Shown here: positions 24,826 through 33,506 of the stretch, piece by piece | Layout: each line of letters starts with the position of its first letter | Numbering within the stretch: position 1 is the first letter of the stretch | Assembly: GCA_026394715.1 (NCBI GenBank) | Contig: JAPKXR010000175.1 | Span: 1-38,254 of the forward strand | Origin: Methanomicrobiales archaeon | GTDB taxonomy: Archaea; Halobacteriota; Methanomicrobia; Methanomicrobiales; Methanospirillaceae | Direction: 5' to 3' | DNA length: 38,254 nt | Notes under the pieces: generated by a model | What the model saw: the letters and a program-made list of their open reading frames with translations, nothing else | What the model was told of the DNA's origin: nothing | Databases searched by the model: none | Program-made: the position numbers and the translations under genes

Positions 24826-25878
24826 TCACACAAAAATATGCGCTGTATCATGGGTCAATATCCCGTCCCGGCTGATCAGCACGATACGAAGGTCTGGGTA
24901 CTCTGCCTTGTATTGATCGAGAGCGCTTCTGATTCGTGGATTATATTGTTGCCTCGTTGTGAGTTCTTCTACCGTCCTGCAACCTGAACCTTCGAGGATT
25001 CCAGGATTGATAAAACGCAGGACCAGGCCCGGGAGCCCGAACAGGGTTACTTCCCCAGTGGCCGCTGCGAGTGCAGCCCCGATTTTACTGCCGACCAGGA
25101 CCACCTCGTGGTCCGGGAAAAACAACCGTGCATACCTGAGCCCTGTGCGGCCAGTCGTGAGCACCACCCTTGGCGCATTCCGTACCCTTGAGAGAACGGT
25201 CTCCTCCAGGTGGTCGTCCCACGGCTCAACAAGGCCGGTGGTACCGAGCACCGAAATGCCACCAATAATACCCAGGCGTGGATTGAGCGTTTTCTTTGCG
25301 ACCTGTTCACCTTCCGGTACCAATAATTCAACCAGGGTTCCGGGTAGTCCCGTGATGGAAAGGGCTTCCTGTACAGAACAGGTGATACAGGCCATCGAAG
25401 GACCACCGATAGCAGGTTCACCCTTCGCGTAGCGGGGTGTATCGTATGAAAACCGCCCGATCCCCTTTCCGGCATGGACCGTGATCCCTTCGGGGGCCGG
25501 TGCTGCAACAGCCCTGAAGAGAATTCCTGCGGTGACATCGTCCGGGTAATCACCGGCATATTTCCTGCATTCTGCAGACCCTTTCCCGGTAACATCCACC
25601 GGAATCTCCACCACGATGCTACTGGGGGTCGTTATAGTAACTGAAGCGACAGGGGACTGCAGCGAAAGGACCGCTGCCTTGCATGCGGCAGCCGCCGTAG
25701 TACCCGTTGTATATCCCCTCATGAGCACCGTGCCATCCGAGGTAAGGATGGCGAGTCCCCGGACAACCAGTGGCAGCAGCTCCGGCTTCTGACACCCCGT
25801 TACCCAGTCCTGCGGATATACGTAACCACTGACCGGGTCCTTTAATGCCTGCCCTGAATTGCCGGTTGAATATTCCAT
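24826..25878 (-). CDS. cbiD: cobalt-precorrin-5B C1-methyltransferase CbiD
   Basis: 350 residues. CbiD is not a member of the tetrapyrrole methylase superfamily. Its marks here are the N-terminal DPVSGYVYPQDWV and GLAILTSDGTVLMRGYTTGTTAAAACKAAV (the RG[YF]TTGT signature, about 54-60), and the ITVHAGKGIGRFSYDTPRYAKGEPAI and NPRLGIIGGISVLGTTGLVEPW blocks. It transfers a methyl from SAM to C1 of cobalt-precorrin-5B. The start gives the N-terminal extension usual in methanogen CbiD. It sits between cbiC (30-base gap) and cbiE. Confidence 0.93.
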   Translation of the reverse strand: MEYSTGNSGQALKDPVSGYVYPQDWVTGCQKPELLPLVVRGLAILTSDGTVLMRGYTTGTTAAAACKAAVLSLQSPVASVTITTPSSIVVEIPVDVTGKGSAECRKYAGDYPDDVTAGILFRAVAAPAPEGITVHAGKGIGRFSYDTPRYAKGEPAIGGPSMACITCSVQEALSITGLPGTLVELLVPEGEQVAKKTLNPRLGIIGGISVLGTTGLVEPWDDHLEETVLSRVRNAPRVVLTTGRTGLRYARLFFPDHEVVLVGSKIGAALAAATGEVTLFGLPGLVLRFINPGILEGSGCRTVEELTTRQQYNPRIRSALDQYKAEYPDLRIVLISRDGILTHDTAHIFV

Positions 25879-25908
25879 ACCAGACCAAAAAGACTATCCC
25901 GATAAGGA

Positions 25909-26580
25909 TCAGAATTTTTTCCTGTCCTGCTGCTCCGCATACATGGTAATAATCTCGTTCATTGCCGCGACGGCTACCGGGGTCCCCCCCCGCGTCCCCT
26001 CGGTTGAAATAGACGGAATATCGATTGTCCGAAGCAGTTCCTTAGATTCAGCGGCGTTCACAAACCCGACCGGTGTCCCGATGACGAGCGATGGCATATG
26101 CCCCTCCCCGATCATCCGGCAAACGGTCAGGAGCGCAGACGGGGCATTGCCGATGACAATTACTGCACCATTGACCGTATCCCCGAGGTTTTGAAACCCC
26201 TTCGAGGTCCTTGTTATCCCTTGTTCTGTTGCACCCTCGTCGAAGTCAAGTGCACAGGACACCTCGCTCTGGTGCCCTTTCTTCTGTATGCCCACCTGGA
26301 CCATCCGGATATCAGTGATAACCGGTGCACCGGCAGCCAATGCAGCGAGACCGGCCTGTACCGGGCCTGACTGAAAACAAATCAGGTCAGCCATCGAAAA
26401 ATCCCCCACCGCAACAGAACACCGCTGCCGTATACGGTCTTCCGGTGTGGTATTCCCAATGGTAGCCCGTGCAAGCTTCCTGCTCTTTTCTGAGATCTCG
26501 AAGGCCTCTTTTGTTGTTGCCCCAAGGTCAGTATACGTATTTTCTATGGTATCCCCGTGGTGTAATGATTCCTTTGACAT
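25909..26580 (-). CDS. cbiC: cobalt-precorrin-8 methylmutase CbiC
   Basis: 223 residues from the ATG at 26580 (GGAGG about 10 bases upstream). It overlaps the end of cbiH by 53 bases; no later start exists in frame. CbiC/CobH moves the C11 methyl to C12 to form cobyrinic acid. The family blocks are TPEDRIRQRCSVAVGDFSMADLICF, VITDIRMVQVGIQKKG, GAVIVIGNAPSALLTVCRMI, LVIGTPVGFVNAAESKE and STEGTRGGTPVAVAAMNEI. In the CobH family a histidine two to three residues before the conserved Gly-Asp is catalytic. Here the sequence RCSVAVGD has Val56 at that position. The rest of the active-site frame is intact. Confidence 0.88.
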   Translation of the reverse strand: MSKESLHHGDTIENTYTDLGATTKEAFEISEKSRKLARATIGNTTPEDRIRQRCSVAVGDFSMADLICFQSGPVQAGLAALAAGAPVITDIRMVQVGIQKKGHQSEVSCALDFDEGATEQGITRTSKGFQNLGDTVNGAVIVIGNAPSALLTVCRMIGEGHMPSLVIGTPVGFVNAAESKELLRTIDIPSISTEGTRGGTPVAVAAMNEIITMYAEQQDRKKF

Positions 26581-27307
26581 GGTCGCCCATCCTCCAGAGC
26601 CTGCTCTCACTGCCACCGATAAGAACGGTGGAGTGCATATCCACTAGATCTTCCTTTCCTGGCGCTTCACCAAGCGTTGTAAGAATTACTTCTTCACCGT
26701 CCCGGTATGCATTTTTTACAATCGCTACCGGAGTGTCTGGCGCATGATGTTCCTGGGCAATTCCAAGCGCCAATGACAGGTTATGGGGCCTTCCGCGGCT
26801 TTTCGGGTTGTAAAGGACCACGGGAACGCCCATTGAGAATGCGGCCCTCAGCCGCTGTTCGATGACCGGCAGCGGCGTTAAGAGATCGGAGAGACTGATC
26901 ACGCAGAAATCACCGGAAAGCGGGGAGCCAACCAGCGATGCCGCTGCATTTGCTGCCGTCACTCCCGGGATAATCCTCACGTCCACCTCGCTCCCGCTCC
27001 GTTCAAGCACTTCAAGGACAATGCTTGCCATCCCGTACACGCCCGGGTCTCCACCGCTCACCATCGCGACCACGTGATCGCGGGCGAGGTCGACGGCCTG
27101 CTGCGCACGTTCAACCTCTTTACCCATGGAACTCCGGATGACCTCTTTCCCTTCAAGAAACGGCGCAAGGGCCAGGAGGTACGATGAATTTCCGATGATA
27201 TATTCAGACGATTCGATGGCAGCTATCGCATCGCGGGTCATCTGGCCCGGGGACCCAGGTCCCGTCCCCACAATATACAATGCCCCCCGCTCAGCGTGCG
27301 ATGGCAA
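26528..27307 (-). CDS. cbiH: cobalt-precorrin-3 C17-methyltransferase CbiH
   Basis: 259 residues from a TTG at 27307, with GGAGGG about 7 bases upstream inside the end of cbiG (17-base overlap). Tetrapyrrole methylase fold: SAM loop GTGPGSPGQMT, SGGDPGVYGMASIVLEVLE as the substrate-binding Gly-Asp loop, IPGVTAANAAASLVGSPLSGDFCVISLSDLLTP as the characteristic CbiH/CobJ stretch, and VVLYNPKSRGRP. It methylates C17 and drives ring contraction in the cobalt-first pathway. Its 3' end overlaps cbiC by 53 bases. Confidence 0.93.
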   Translation of the reverse strand: MPSHAERGALYIVGTGPGSPGQMTRDAIAAIESSEYIIGNSSYLLALAPFLEGKEVIRSSMGKEVERAQQAVDLARDHVVAMVSGGDPGVYGMASIVLEVLERSGSEVDVRIIPGVTAANAAASLVGSPLSGDFCVISLSDLLTPLPVIEQRLRAAFSMGVPVVLYNPKSRGRPHNLSLALGIAQEHHAPDTPVAIVKNAYRDGEEVILTTLGEAPGKEDLVDMHSTVLIGGSESRLWRMGDHVKGIITPRGYHRKYVY

Positions 27308-28163
27308 TGGTAACCCTCCCCGACACTCGTTTTTTCATGACTAACTCCCGTTTCCTCGAGACTGCCAGAGCCGCAGGTTCTGCGACCCCCGGCAGACCAA
27401 TCCGACCGGCCGCAGAGGGTGATTCCAGAACCTGTGCCTTCATTGTCTCATCGTCGAGGAATATGAGGCATCCCCCAAGCATTTCAACCGCCTGGACGAG
27501 CCCGGTTTCTCCGATCTTCTTCTCTGTCGTGGCATATATCATCACCTCATCCGGCAAAATACCGGAATCATCGAGTGCCTGGCGTACTGCAGCAACGACT
27601 TCATCACGGGTCACTCCCAGCCGGCAGCCGAGACCGACGGTGTAAATCCCCGGGCGGGACAGGAATGAAACCCCGGGACCCGCCAGCACAACAGCCGGTC
27701 CCTGCACCGTATATACCCGTGTCCGGCTGTCAAGGATCCCTGCATTTACTTCACGGGTCGTATCCCTGTTCACCACGTGACGCCCAAACCGGGTAGCAAT
27801 TCCTTCAACCGATTCAAGGCCCTGTGTCTCGGTTGCCGTTGTGATAACCGGCTGGATACCCAGTGCAGCCAGCTCGCGTGCAAGGTCGTTTGCGCCGTGA
27901 TGTCCTCCGACAAGAGGTATGGCATATGCCATGTCAGGGCTTACCACCACGACTGCCGGATCAGTCCACTTGTCGATTAACAGGGGTGCAACTTTCCTCA
28001 TAACGATCCCGATCGACATGACGGCAACAATTCTCCTGTATTGGGCAAATGCGATGCTGAAGGCATCTGGTTCGTACCCAAGGAGATCGGCGTCCAGTTT
28101 ATAGGCGATCCGCTCGGCAAGGTGTCCGAACCGTGCGAGTGAAATGACTACCGTGTCGCTCAT
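27291..28163 (-). CDS. cbiG: cobalt-precorrin-5A hydrolase CbiG
   Basis: 290 residues from the ATG at 28163, giving the 4-base ATGA overlap with cbiF; an upstream in-frame start (28184) is less likely. The N-terminal domain contains AVMSIGIVMRKVAPLLIDKWTDPAVVVVSPDMAYAIPLVGGHHGANDLA, the typical CbiG_N block. The C-terminal domain has YTVGLGCRLGVTRDEVVAAVRQAL and IYATTEKKIGETGLVQA. CbiG opens the delta-lactone and releases the C20 carbon as acetaldehyde. Its length is below that of CbiG proteins carrying a longer middle domain, which is common in archaea. Confidence 0.9.
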   Translation of the reverse strand: MSDTVVISLARFGHLAERIAYKLDADLLGYEPDAFSIAFAQYRRIVAVMSIGIVMRKVAPLLIDKWTDPAVVVVSPDMAYAIPLVGGHHGANDLARELAALGIQPVITTATETQGLESVEGIATRFGRHVVNRDTTREVNAGILDSRTRVYTVQGPAVVLAGPGVSFLSRPGIYTVGLGCRLGVTRDEVVAAVRQALDDSGILPDEVMIYATTEKKIGETGLVQAVEMLGGCLIFLDDETMKAQVLESPSAAGRIGLPGVAEPAALAVSRKRELVMKKRVSGRVTIAIAR

Positions 28164-28882
28164 GAATAGAGAATTGACCTCCATTCACCCCGGGTCCCCG
28201 GGTCTATTACGCCACCTATGTAGAGGAGTGCGGAACGTTCGATCCCCTCCGCCCGGGCCTTTACGGCAATATCAGCCACCGTCCCCCTGACAATCTTCTG
28301 GTCGGGCCATGTTGCATGGTATACTACCGCTGCCGGTGTCCCGGGTGGATGGGAGACTTTTGCGAGTACCTCCTCAAGTTGCTCCGTCCCAAGGAAGATG
28401 ACCATGGTAGTCAGGTGGGAAGAGAGCTCACGTATCTGGTCATGTTCCAGGGTTTTTCCGGCGGGCCTCGTAATAATTACACTCTCTGATACCCCTTTCA
28501 AGGTCAGCTGGGCCTGTAATGCAGCCGCACCGCCGAACAGCGAAGAGACACCCGGGACGACAGGCGTTGCGACCCCTTCGTGGTGAAGCAGTTCCATCTG
28601 TTCAACAATTGCGCCGTAGAGGGAGGGGTCACCTGAATGCAGCCTGACGACAAGCTGGCCTGCTTTCGCCGGAATAACCATGGCAGGGACCAGCTGTTCG
28701 AGCGACATCCCCCAGCTGTCAAGTTTTACCGGCGCCGGGGAGACTGCTACGAGGGCCGGGTTCACAAGCGAGCCTGCGTAGATGAGGACATCGGCACTTA
28801 AAAGCAGGTTCTGCCCCTTTACCGTGATCAGCTCCGGGTCCCCGGGCCCCGCACCGACAAAGTACACCGCGGGAATATCCAT
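28160..28882 (-). CDS. cbiF: cobalt-precorrin-4 C11-methyltransferase CbiF
   Basis: 240 residues. The SAM loop is GAGPGDPELITVKG. ADVLIYAGSLVNPALV, VVRLHSGDPSLYGAIVEQMELL, PVVPGVSSLFGGAAALQAQLTLKGVSESVIITR and TMVIFLGTEQLEEV are typical of CbiF/CobM. It methylates C11 of cobalt-precorrin-4. The gene starts 3 bases after cbiL stops and ends in a 4-base overlap with cbiG. Confidence 0.94.
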   Translation of the reverse strand: MDIPAVYFVGAGPGDPELITVKGQNLLLSADVLIYAGSLVNPALVAVSPAPVKLDSWGMSLEQLVPAMVIPAKAGQLVVRLHSGDPSLYGAIVEQMELLHHEGVATPVVPGVSSLFGGAAALQAQLTLKGVSESVIITRPAGKTLEHDQIRELSSHLTTMVIFLGTEQLEEVLAKVSHPPGTPAAVVYHATWPDQKIVRGTVADIAVKARAEGIERSALLYIGGVIDPGTRGEWRSILYS

Positions 28883-28885
28883 TCC

Positions 28886-29491
28886 TCACCGCCCTGCATA
28901 CAGGATGCTTAAGTAGTCACTCTTTTCCGGGATTTCATCCCCACGGCAGACCCGCATATCAGGCAGAAACATCCGCTCGACAAGGACAAATTCACTGTAT
29001 CCTTCGCACATCAGGGTTTTTACCATCTCTCTTGGTCGTTTCACTTTCAGGAGAATCCGGCAGTCCGGTTCGCCACCATCGGTGACGAGAAATCCTCCCG
29101 AGAGTGATACCCCCGATACCGATGCAAATGCCGTAATTGCACTGACACCGGGTTCACTCGTGCAGACAACACCGGGGTGCCGCTCCTGCATGGTCCGGCA
29201 AAGCCTTGAATAGGTGGAGAAAAAATTCGGGTCGCCGAGGATACCGAGGACTGCAAGCCCCTCCTCCGCGACAGGTGCGATAATATCCGCGTTCCGTACC
29301 ATGCACCTGCTAATCTCCACCTCATCATCGGTCATCGGAAATTCGAGCACACGGGCATCCCGGTACGGGGCTACGAGCTCCTTTGCGATTGATCCCGGGA
29401 CATATACTTCACTGGCATCCCTGAGCAGTCGTACTGCTTTCAGCGTGAGGAGTTCGGGATCGCCGGGCCCGAGTCCAAGGCCTACAAGCAT
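28886..29491 (-). CDS. cbiL: cobalt-precorrin-2 C20-methyltransferase CbiL
   Basis: 201 residues, a little short for CbiL (about 210-240). The SAM loop GLGLGPGDPELLTLKAV is at the very N-terminus. ASEVYVPGSIAKELV is the CbiL-specific block. ADIIAPVAEEGLAVLGILGDPNFFSTYSRL and SEPGVSAITAFASVSGVSLSGG follow in family order. It adds the C20 methyl that is later lost with the ring carbon. It overlaps cbiT by 10 bases, so translation of the two is coupled. Confidence 0.92.
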   Translation of the reverse strand: MLVGLGLGPGDPELLTLKAVRLLRDASEVYVPGSIAKELVAPYRDARVLEFPMTDDEVEISRCMVRNADIIAPVAEEGLAVLGILGDPNFFSTYSRLCRTMQERHPGVVCTSEPGVSAITAFASVSGVSLSGGFLVTDGGEPDCRILLKVKRPREMVKTLMCEGYSEFVLVERMFLPDMRVCRGDEIPEKSDYLSILYAGR

Positions 29492-30015
29492 GCCGGGATA
29501 CCTCCGACGATGATATAGACCGGGTCAATTGGTTTGAACATGGTCCCACCGGCAAGTGGTGAGGAACGGGAGACCTGGACATGGACCGCTTCCTTAAAAA
29601 TTCCCAGTTGCTCCATGGTGGTAATTGCCTGATGCAATGTCTCAATTTTCACCGCATTCACCACAATTGAACGCGTGCCAAGCGTGTGAAGTATCCGCAG
29701 GACCCGTTCAAGGTTGCCCGAACCGCCAATAAACGCACAGTCCAGCTGGTCAATGGTCGGAAGAAAATCAACAGCTTCCCCGTGGAAGAACCGGATATTC
29801 TCTACACCGGTCCTTTCTGCCTTTCCCCGGGCGAGATCAACTGCCTCTTTCCGCCGGTCTATGGCATAGATTTTCGAGGCCCGGTGTGCGACCGCGAGGG
29901 AAATCTTACCCGTCCCACACCCGATATCGGCAAAAATATCACCCTCGAGAAGCCCGAGTTTGAACAGCGAAATCGCCATCACTTCGTCCTTTGTCGGTCC
30001 GCCGGAAAGTTCCAT
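29482..30015 (-). CDS. cbiT: cobalt-precorrin-6B C15-methyltransferase (decarboxylating) CbiT
   Basis: 177 residues, first gene of the operon. It is a Rossmann-type class I methyltransferase: GGPTKDEVMAISLFKLGLLEGDIFADIGCGTG with SAM motif I (ADIGCGTGKIS), IYAIDRRKEAVDLA, then DCAFIGGSGNLERVL, the CbiT-specific GGSG block, and RSIVVNAVKIETLHQA. It methylates C15 and removes the C12 acetate carboxyl. No Shine-Dalgarno precedes the ATG. A TTATTTTAG and a GCATTAATACC about 20-38 bases upstream could hold the promoter of a leaderless message for the whole operon. Confidence 0.92.
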   Translation of the reverse strand: MELSGGPTKDEVMAISLFKLGLLEGDIFADIGCGTGKISLAVAHRASKIYAIDRRKEAVDLARGKAERTGVENIRFFHGEAVDFLPTIDQLDCAFIGGSGNLERVLRILHTLGTRSIVVNAVKIETLHQAITTMEQLGIFKEAVHVQVSRSSPLAGGTMFKPIDPVYIIVGGIPACL

Positions 30016-30456
30016 GGTATTGTACTAAAATAAGGTTGCATTAGGGTATTAATGCTTGTTTTGCGATGGGAATCGTATTAAGGGCCCTTCAGAAAGGGAG
30101 GATTGTCCGGCAGGTCTGCCGTTCTTTTCTGCAAGGGTGCCGGAGGACCAGGGGACCCCGGTGACACAAATATCATTCCCTGGCGACAATGTGGGAAATT
30201 TTGTGAGGATCCCACGTTACGTTCCGATTATGGAGGCTGGTTTTTTTCATCTACCGGGAATAGCAACATTCTCCACACCACCCTGTACAACAGGAACGTG
30301 GCAAATTTTGACGAAATGGGATCAATTTGGACCGATGCTTCCTGATATGCTGGGATCGAAAGGTACCGGCGAATACATTTATACCCCAAGAACCGGTCCA
30401 ATAGCAATTGTAATCCCTCCCAAAAAGTTAAACGGTCATACGATGATAGCCCACAT
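30016..30456. other. divergent intergenic region between the cbi operon and the PKD protein gene
   Basis: 440 bases that should hold the promoters of both the cbi operon (leftward) and the PKD gene (rightward). No cobalamin riboswitch pattern is visible. Two overlapping plus-strand open frames exist (a TTG-started one of 134 codons at 30056-30460, and an 80-codon one at 30103-30345). They have no ribosome site and no recognisable family, so I leave them uncalled. Confidence 0.45.
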
Positions 30457-32733
30457 ATGAGATCCGGCTCCCTGATCCCCACCCTGGTAATCATGTTCGT
30501 TTTTATCATTCCCTTTGTAAGTGGAACGGACCTCGTCATCACACAACCGAGCGTGAACGAAACTCACCTGGCAGAGATGCGTGATTTTTACGTGTACGGG
30601 ATATATCCAAAAATGGTCGCATACCCAGGAAACATTAAGATCGAGGTGTTTTCCGGGGATTCCGCCACCGGCACACCGGTCCGGGTAGTCCAAAGTATGG
30701 TCGACCCGGCCACCGGCATCACCAACGAAAGCGTGATCGATAGCACCTACGTGAATGGCACCCGGAAAAACAATGTGATGGTCCCGGATTTAGTGAAGGC
30801 TCCCGGGGGTATCCTGGACCCCTCCAACAAGCTGGTGGTGACGAACAACTACTATCTTGGGCTCGTCCTCGGCGGTGTCACAAAAGATTTTGATACCCGT
30901 TACACTGACAGCCATGGGGACCCGCTCACCGACCTGGCAGCAGGTAACTATACGATCAGGGTAACCGGGCTCTCCGGGGACTTCGCCGGAACGGTTACAG
31001 AAAAGACCGTGACGTTCGGCATCACTGACGCAGTCCTTGGATCGGTCCGGGCCATTCCGAATAAAAATGCCATCATCCAGTATGCGATCACCCATAACCG
31101 CCGTGCCTATTTCGACTGGTTCCCGGGGTACTTCACAGACCCAATCGACAGCAGCAAGTGGTACGAAGCACCTGGCCGGTGGAAACCAAACAATGGGATT
31201 GAGGTCGTGAACGACCGCCCGGGTCCCCTCATCGACACACCTCTCGTCGCGAACAACACGATGTTTGTCTATAATATAAACAACGGCAGCGCGACGTACA
31301 AGATTGAACTTGCTGCTATTCTTCGGTTCAACCTCGAGGACAGCACTGGTACAACCTTCCTCTCCTATGACATCGGTGAGCCCTCCATTACCTACAACGA
31401 TGCAGGTTGCGGCAGCGTGCGGACTGTTTCCGGGACGCCTCTTCCCTTCCCCCCTTCATCCCGGTTGAATGTCGCCCGGGTGGAAATTATCAACCAGACC
31501 ACTATGCGCTACGAAAACCTCTTTGACCCAAATGATGCAACGACACCAAAAAACCTGGACTTTGACTCATCCGACGGGATCACCTTCCCATCAGGGAAGG
31601 AGTTCATCATCTATGGGGCAACAAAGCCGATCGCATCTCAAGTGACTCCATTGTCCACACGGTACGAATTCTCCATCAACAACCGGATCACCCGTGTCAG
31701 TTGCATGATCACTGATTCAGGGGGGCAGGTCGTTTCCACGACCCTGCACGATGTGAACCTGTCCCGGCTGTATACACCCGGGAGCCCGGCACGGTTCAAC
31801 TCGCTCTGGGAGTTCGGTATTGAAGTTACGGGACTGACAAAACCCGGCAATTATACGGTTAATCTTATAGGTTCCGATTCATCGGGCACTGTCGTTCCCG
31901 GGACCAGCGCAATGTTCACCGTCACCGTTCTTCCCGTCGCAGATTTCACCGGCACCCCGGTGACCGGGAACGCTCCATTTTCTGTCCAGTTCACAGACCT
32001 TTCCACGGGACCTGTCACCTCGTACGCATGGGACTTCACCGGTAGCGGGAGAACCGACAGCACGCTGCAGAACCCGAACGTTACCTACACCAATGCCGGA
32101 ACGTACCCGGTGAGACTGAATATCACGGGACCCGGGGGGTCCGCTACCCGGGTCAGGACTAATTACATCACCGTAAATCCAGCTCCAAAACCAACGTTCT
32201 TCGCAGGCTTCACCGTCTCACCCGTGAGCGGGACTGCTCCCCTGACGGTGAAATGTACCGACAAATCTATCGGAGACCCGACCTGGTCAGTTTACGATTT
32301 CGGGGACGGAACGAATGTGACGGGGCCGAATCCTTCACATACCTACCGGTTCCCGGGCGTTTACACGATTACCCTGTCCATTATGAAATATAACACCACG
32401 ACCTGTTCCATCATGGGCAGCACCGCAACAAACCCGAATGCCATTACGGTGAACAGTGTACCCGTGGTCCCCGTGGTTGCGAAATTCACTGCATCACCAG
32501 TCAGCGGGACTGCTCCCCTGGCGGTTTCCTTCACTGATCAGTCAACGGGAGACCCCACATTCTTAAATTATGATTTCGGGGACGGGATCAATGCAACCGG
32601 TAAGGACCTGGTACATATGTACCGGTTCCCGGGGGTCTACAATGTGACCCTTTCAATTTTTAAATTTGATCGCACTAGCGGCTCGATGCTCAGTGATGCA
32701 TCTGTCCAAAGGAGTCTTATCGTGGTCAAGTGA
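30457..32733 (+). CDS. secreted surface protein with three C-terminal PKD domains
   Basis: 758 residues. Residues 1-24 are a signal peptide (SLIPTLVIMFVFIIPFVSG). Residues about 25-480 form a beta-rich region of unknown family, with MTEN-like Asn/Thr-rich stretches, GNYTIRVTGLSGDFAGTV and GNYTVNLIGSDSSGTVVPG repeats that look Ig-like. PKD domains begin at about 491, 581 and 673. Each opens with F(T/V)xxPVxGxAPxxVxFTDxSxG and holds the YDFGDG or YAWDF signature and the FPGVYxxTLSI strand. The second and third are close duplicates. PKD modules mediate protein or polysaccharide contact on archaeal surfaces. There is no C-terminal membrane anchor, so it may be released or bound non-covalently. 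No Shine-Dalgarno precedes the ATG. Confidence 0.85.
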   Translation: MRSGSLIPTLVIMFVFIIPFVSGTDLVITQPSVNETHLAEMRDFYVYGIYPKMVAYPGNIKIEVFSGDSATGTPVRVVQSMVDPATGITNESVIDSTYVNGTRKNNVMVPDLVKAPGGILDPSNKLVVTNNYYLGLVLGGVTKDFDTRYTDSHGDPLTDLAAGNYTIRVTGLSGDFAGTVTEKTVTFGITDAVLGSVRAIPNKNAIIQYAITHNRRAYFDWFPGYFTDPIDSSKWYEAPGRWKPNNGIEVVNDRPGPLIDTPLVANNTMFVYNINNGSATYKIELAAILRFNLEDSTGTTFLSYDIGEPSITYNDAGCGSVRTVSGTPLPFPPSSRLNVARVEIINQTTMRYENLFDPNDATTPKNLDFDSSDGITFPSGKEFIIYGATKPIASQVTPLSTRYEFSINNRITRVSCMITDSGGQVVSTTLHDVNLSRLYTPGSPARFNSLWEFGIEVTGLTKPGNYTVNLIGSDSSGTVVPGTSAMFTVTVLPVADFTGTPVTGNAPFSVQFTDLSTGPVTSYAWDFTGSGRTDSTLQNPNVTYTNAGTYPVRLNITGPGGSATRVRTNYITVNPAPKPTFFAGFTVSPVSGTAPLTVKCTDKSIGDPTWSVYDFGDGTNVTGPNPSHTYRFPGVYTITLSIMKYNTTTCSIMGSTATNPNAITVNSVPVVPVVAKFTASPVSGTAPLAVSFTDQSTGDPTFLNYDFGDGINATGKDLVHMYRFPGVYNVTLSIFKFDRTSGSMLSDASVQRSLIVVK

Positions 32734-32854
32734 TTATAAATCTATAACGATCTTTTTTCTCAGCGGCGACACCTGCCCCGTGCAACGAATTTTAACCTGT
32801 TATAAACGCGTCCTGTCCATTTCGGTGGAGGGTAGTAAAAAAGCCTGTATTTAA

Positions 32855-33073
32855 CTACCCCTTCCTCTTCAACTTCTCAACTAATCTCATCACCCGCTCC
32901 TTCGCTTCATCGGTTGCGATGGCATCCTTCGTAATCGTAATGTTGACAATATCCCCGTCAATAATCCCCGCCAGAAAAATTGCCGGCAAATTGAATTTTA
33001 CTTTCTCATCCCCACGTAAAAGAAGAACCGCCAATTCTCCTTCAATCCTATCCACGGTCGCTGTAATTTTCAT
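32855..33073 (-). CDS. DUF3006 family small protein
   Basis: 72 residues: MKITATVDRIEGELAVLLL, then KVKFNLPAIFLAGIIDGDIVNITITKD, and a C-terminal helix ERVMRLVEKLKRK. This matches DUF3006 (PF11213), a short beta-barrel-like domain with a VDRIE(G/D)xxAVLLL opening and a GDxV turn, usual length about 70. Its function is unknown. In bacteria it often accompanies MBL hydrolases, but no such partner lies next to it here. It is convergent with the PKD gene. Confidence 0.8.
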   Translation of the reverse strand: MKITATVDRIEGELAVLLLRGDEKVKFNLPAIFLAGIIDGDIVNITITKDAIATDEAKERVMRLVEKLKRKG

Positions 33074-33217
33074 CGTTATCCCTCACATGCACTACCATTC
33101 TTATCTCCATCCTACTGATGAATGTCACTCTGGCCTGACGATATGCAATAGTCATAGCGGGCCTGGGCCGCAGCATCCCAGGAGATCAATAACTCAATCC
33201 TACAGACTTTTTCTGAA

Positions 33218-33506
33218 ATGAAGACAAAAACAGAACGCATGAGTTCGGACAATACGATCCTGACGATCACGTTCATCTCGATGATCATTGTTATTGTCGT
33301 CACCTTTGTCTTTGCCATGAGTCTCTCCAGGCCGATCAGACGGCTGACGGGAATCGCAGATACGGTAAGCATGGGCAAACTGGATGAGGAGACCGAACGT
33401 CCATACAACGATTGAGATCAACGACCTTGCAGAGTCGTTCACGCGTATGATCAACGCCTTTAAGATCATGGTCTCGCAACAGGACGGGGAGGAGGAAATG
33501 AAATGA
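33218..33506 (+). pseudogene. HAMP-domain membrane protein gene, frameshifted
   Basis: The intact frame from ATG 33218 (or 33239) gives a membrane helix (TILTITFISMIIVIVVTFVFAM), then the HAMP start SLSRPIRRLTGIADTVSMGKLDEE, and stops at 33415. Moving one base near 33391-33396 restores the rest of the HAMP domain: TNVHTTIEINDLAESFTRM, then INAFKIMVSQQDGEEEMK, ending at TGA 33504-33506. The frame is also open upstream to 33158 with a coiled-coil-like stretch (SQEINNSILQTFSEM), which suggests a lost N-terminal sensor domain. It could be a true pseudogene or a base-calling error. The next gene starts with a 4-base overlap (ATGA). Confidence 0.7.

Noticed and set aside
30016-30060. Cobalamin riboswitch before the cbi operon
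   Set aside because: The space before the cbiT start has no B12-box-like sequence or suitable folding, and such riboswitches are not expected in archaea.
30056-30460. 134-codon plus-strand open frame between cbiT and the PKD gene
   Set aside because: It needs a TTG start without a ribosome site, overlaps another open frame, occupies a divergent promoter region and matches no family that I recognise.
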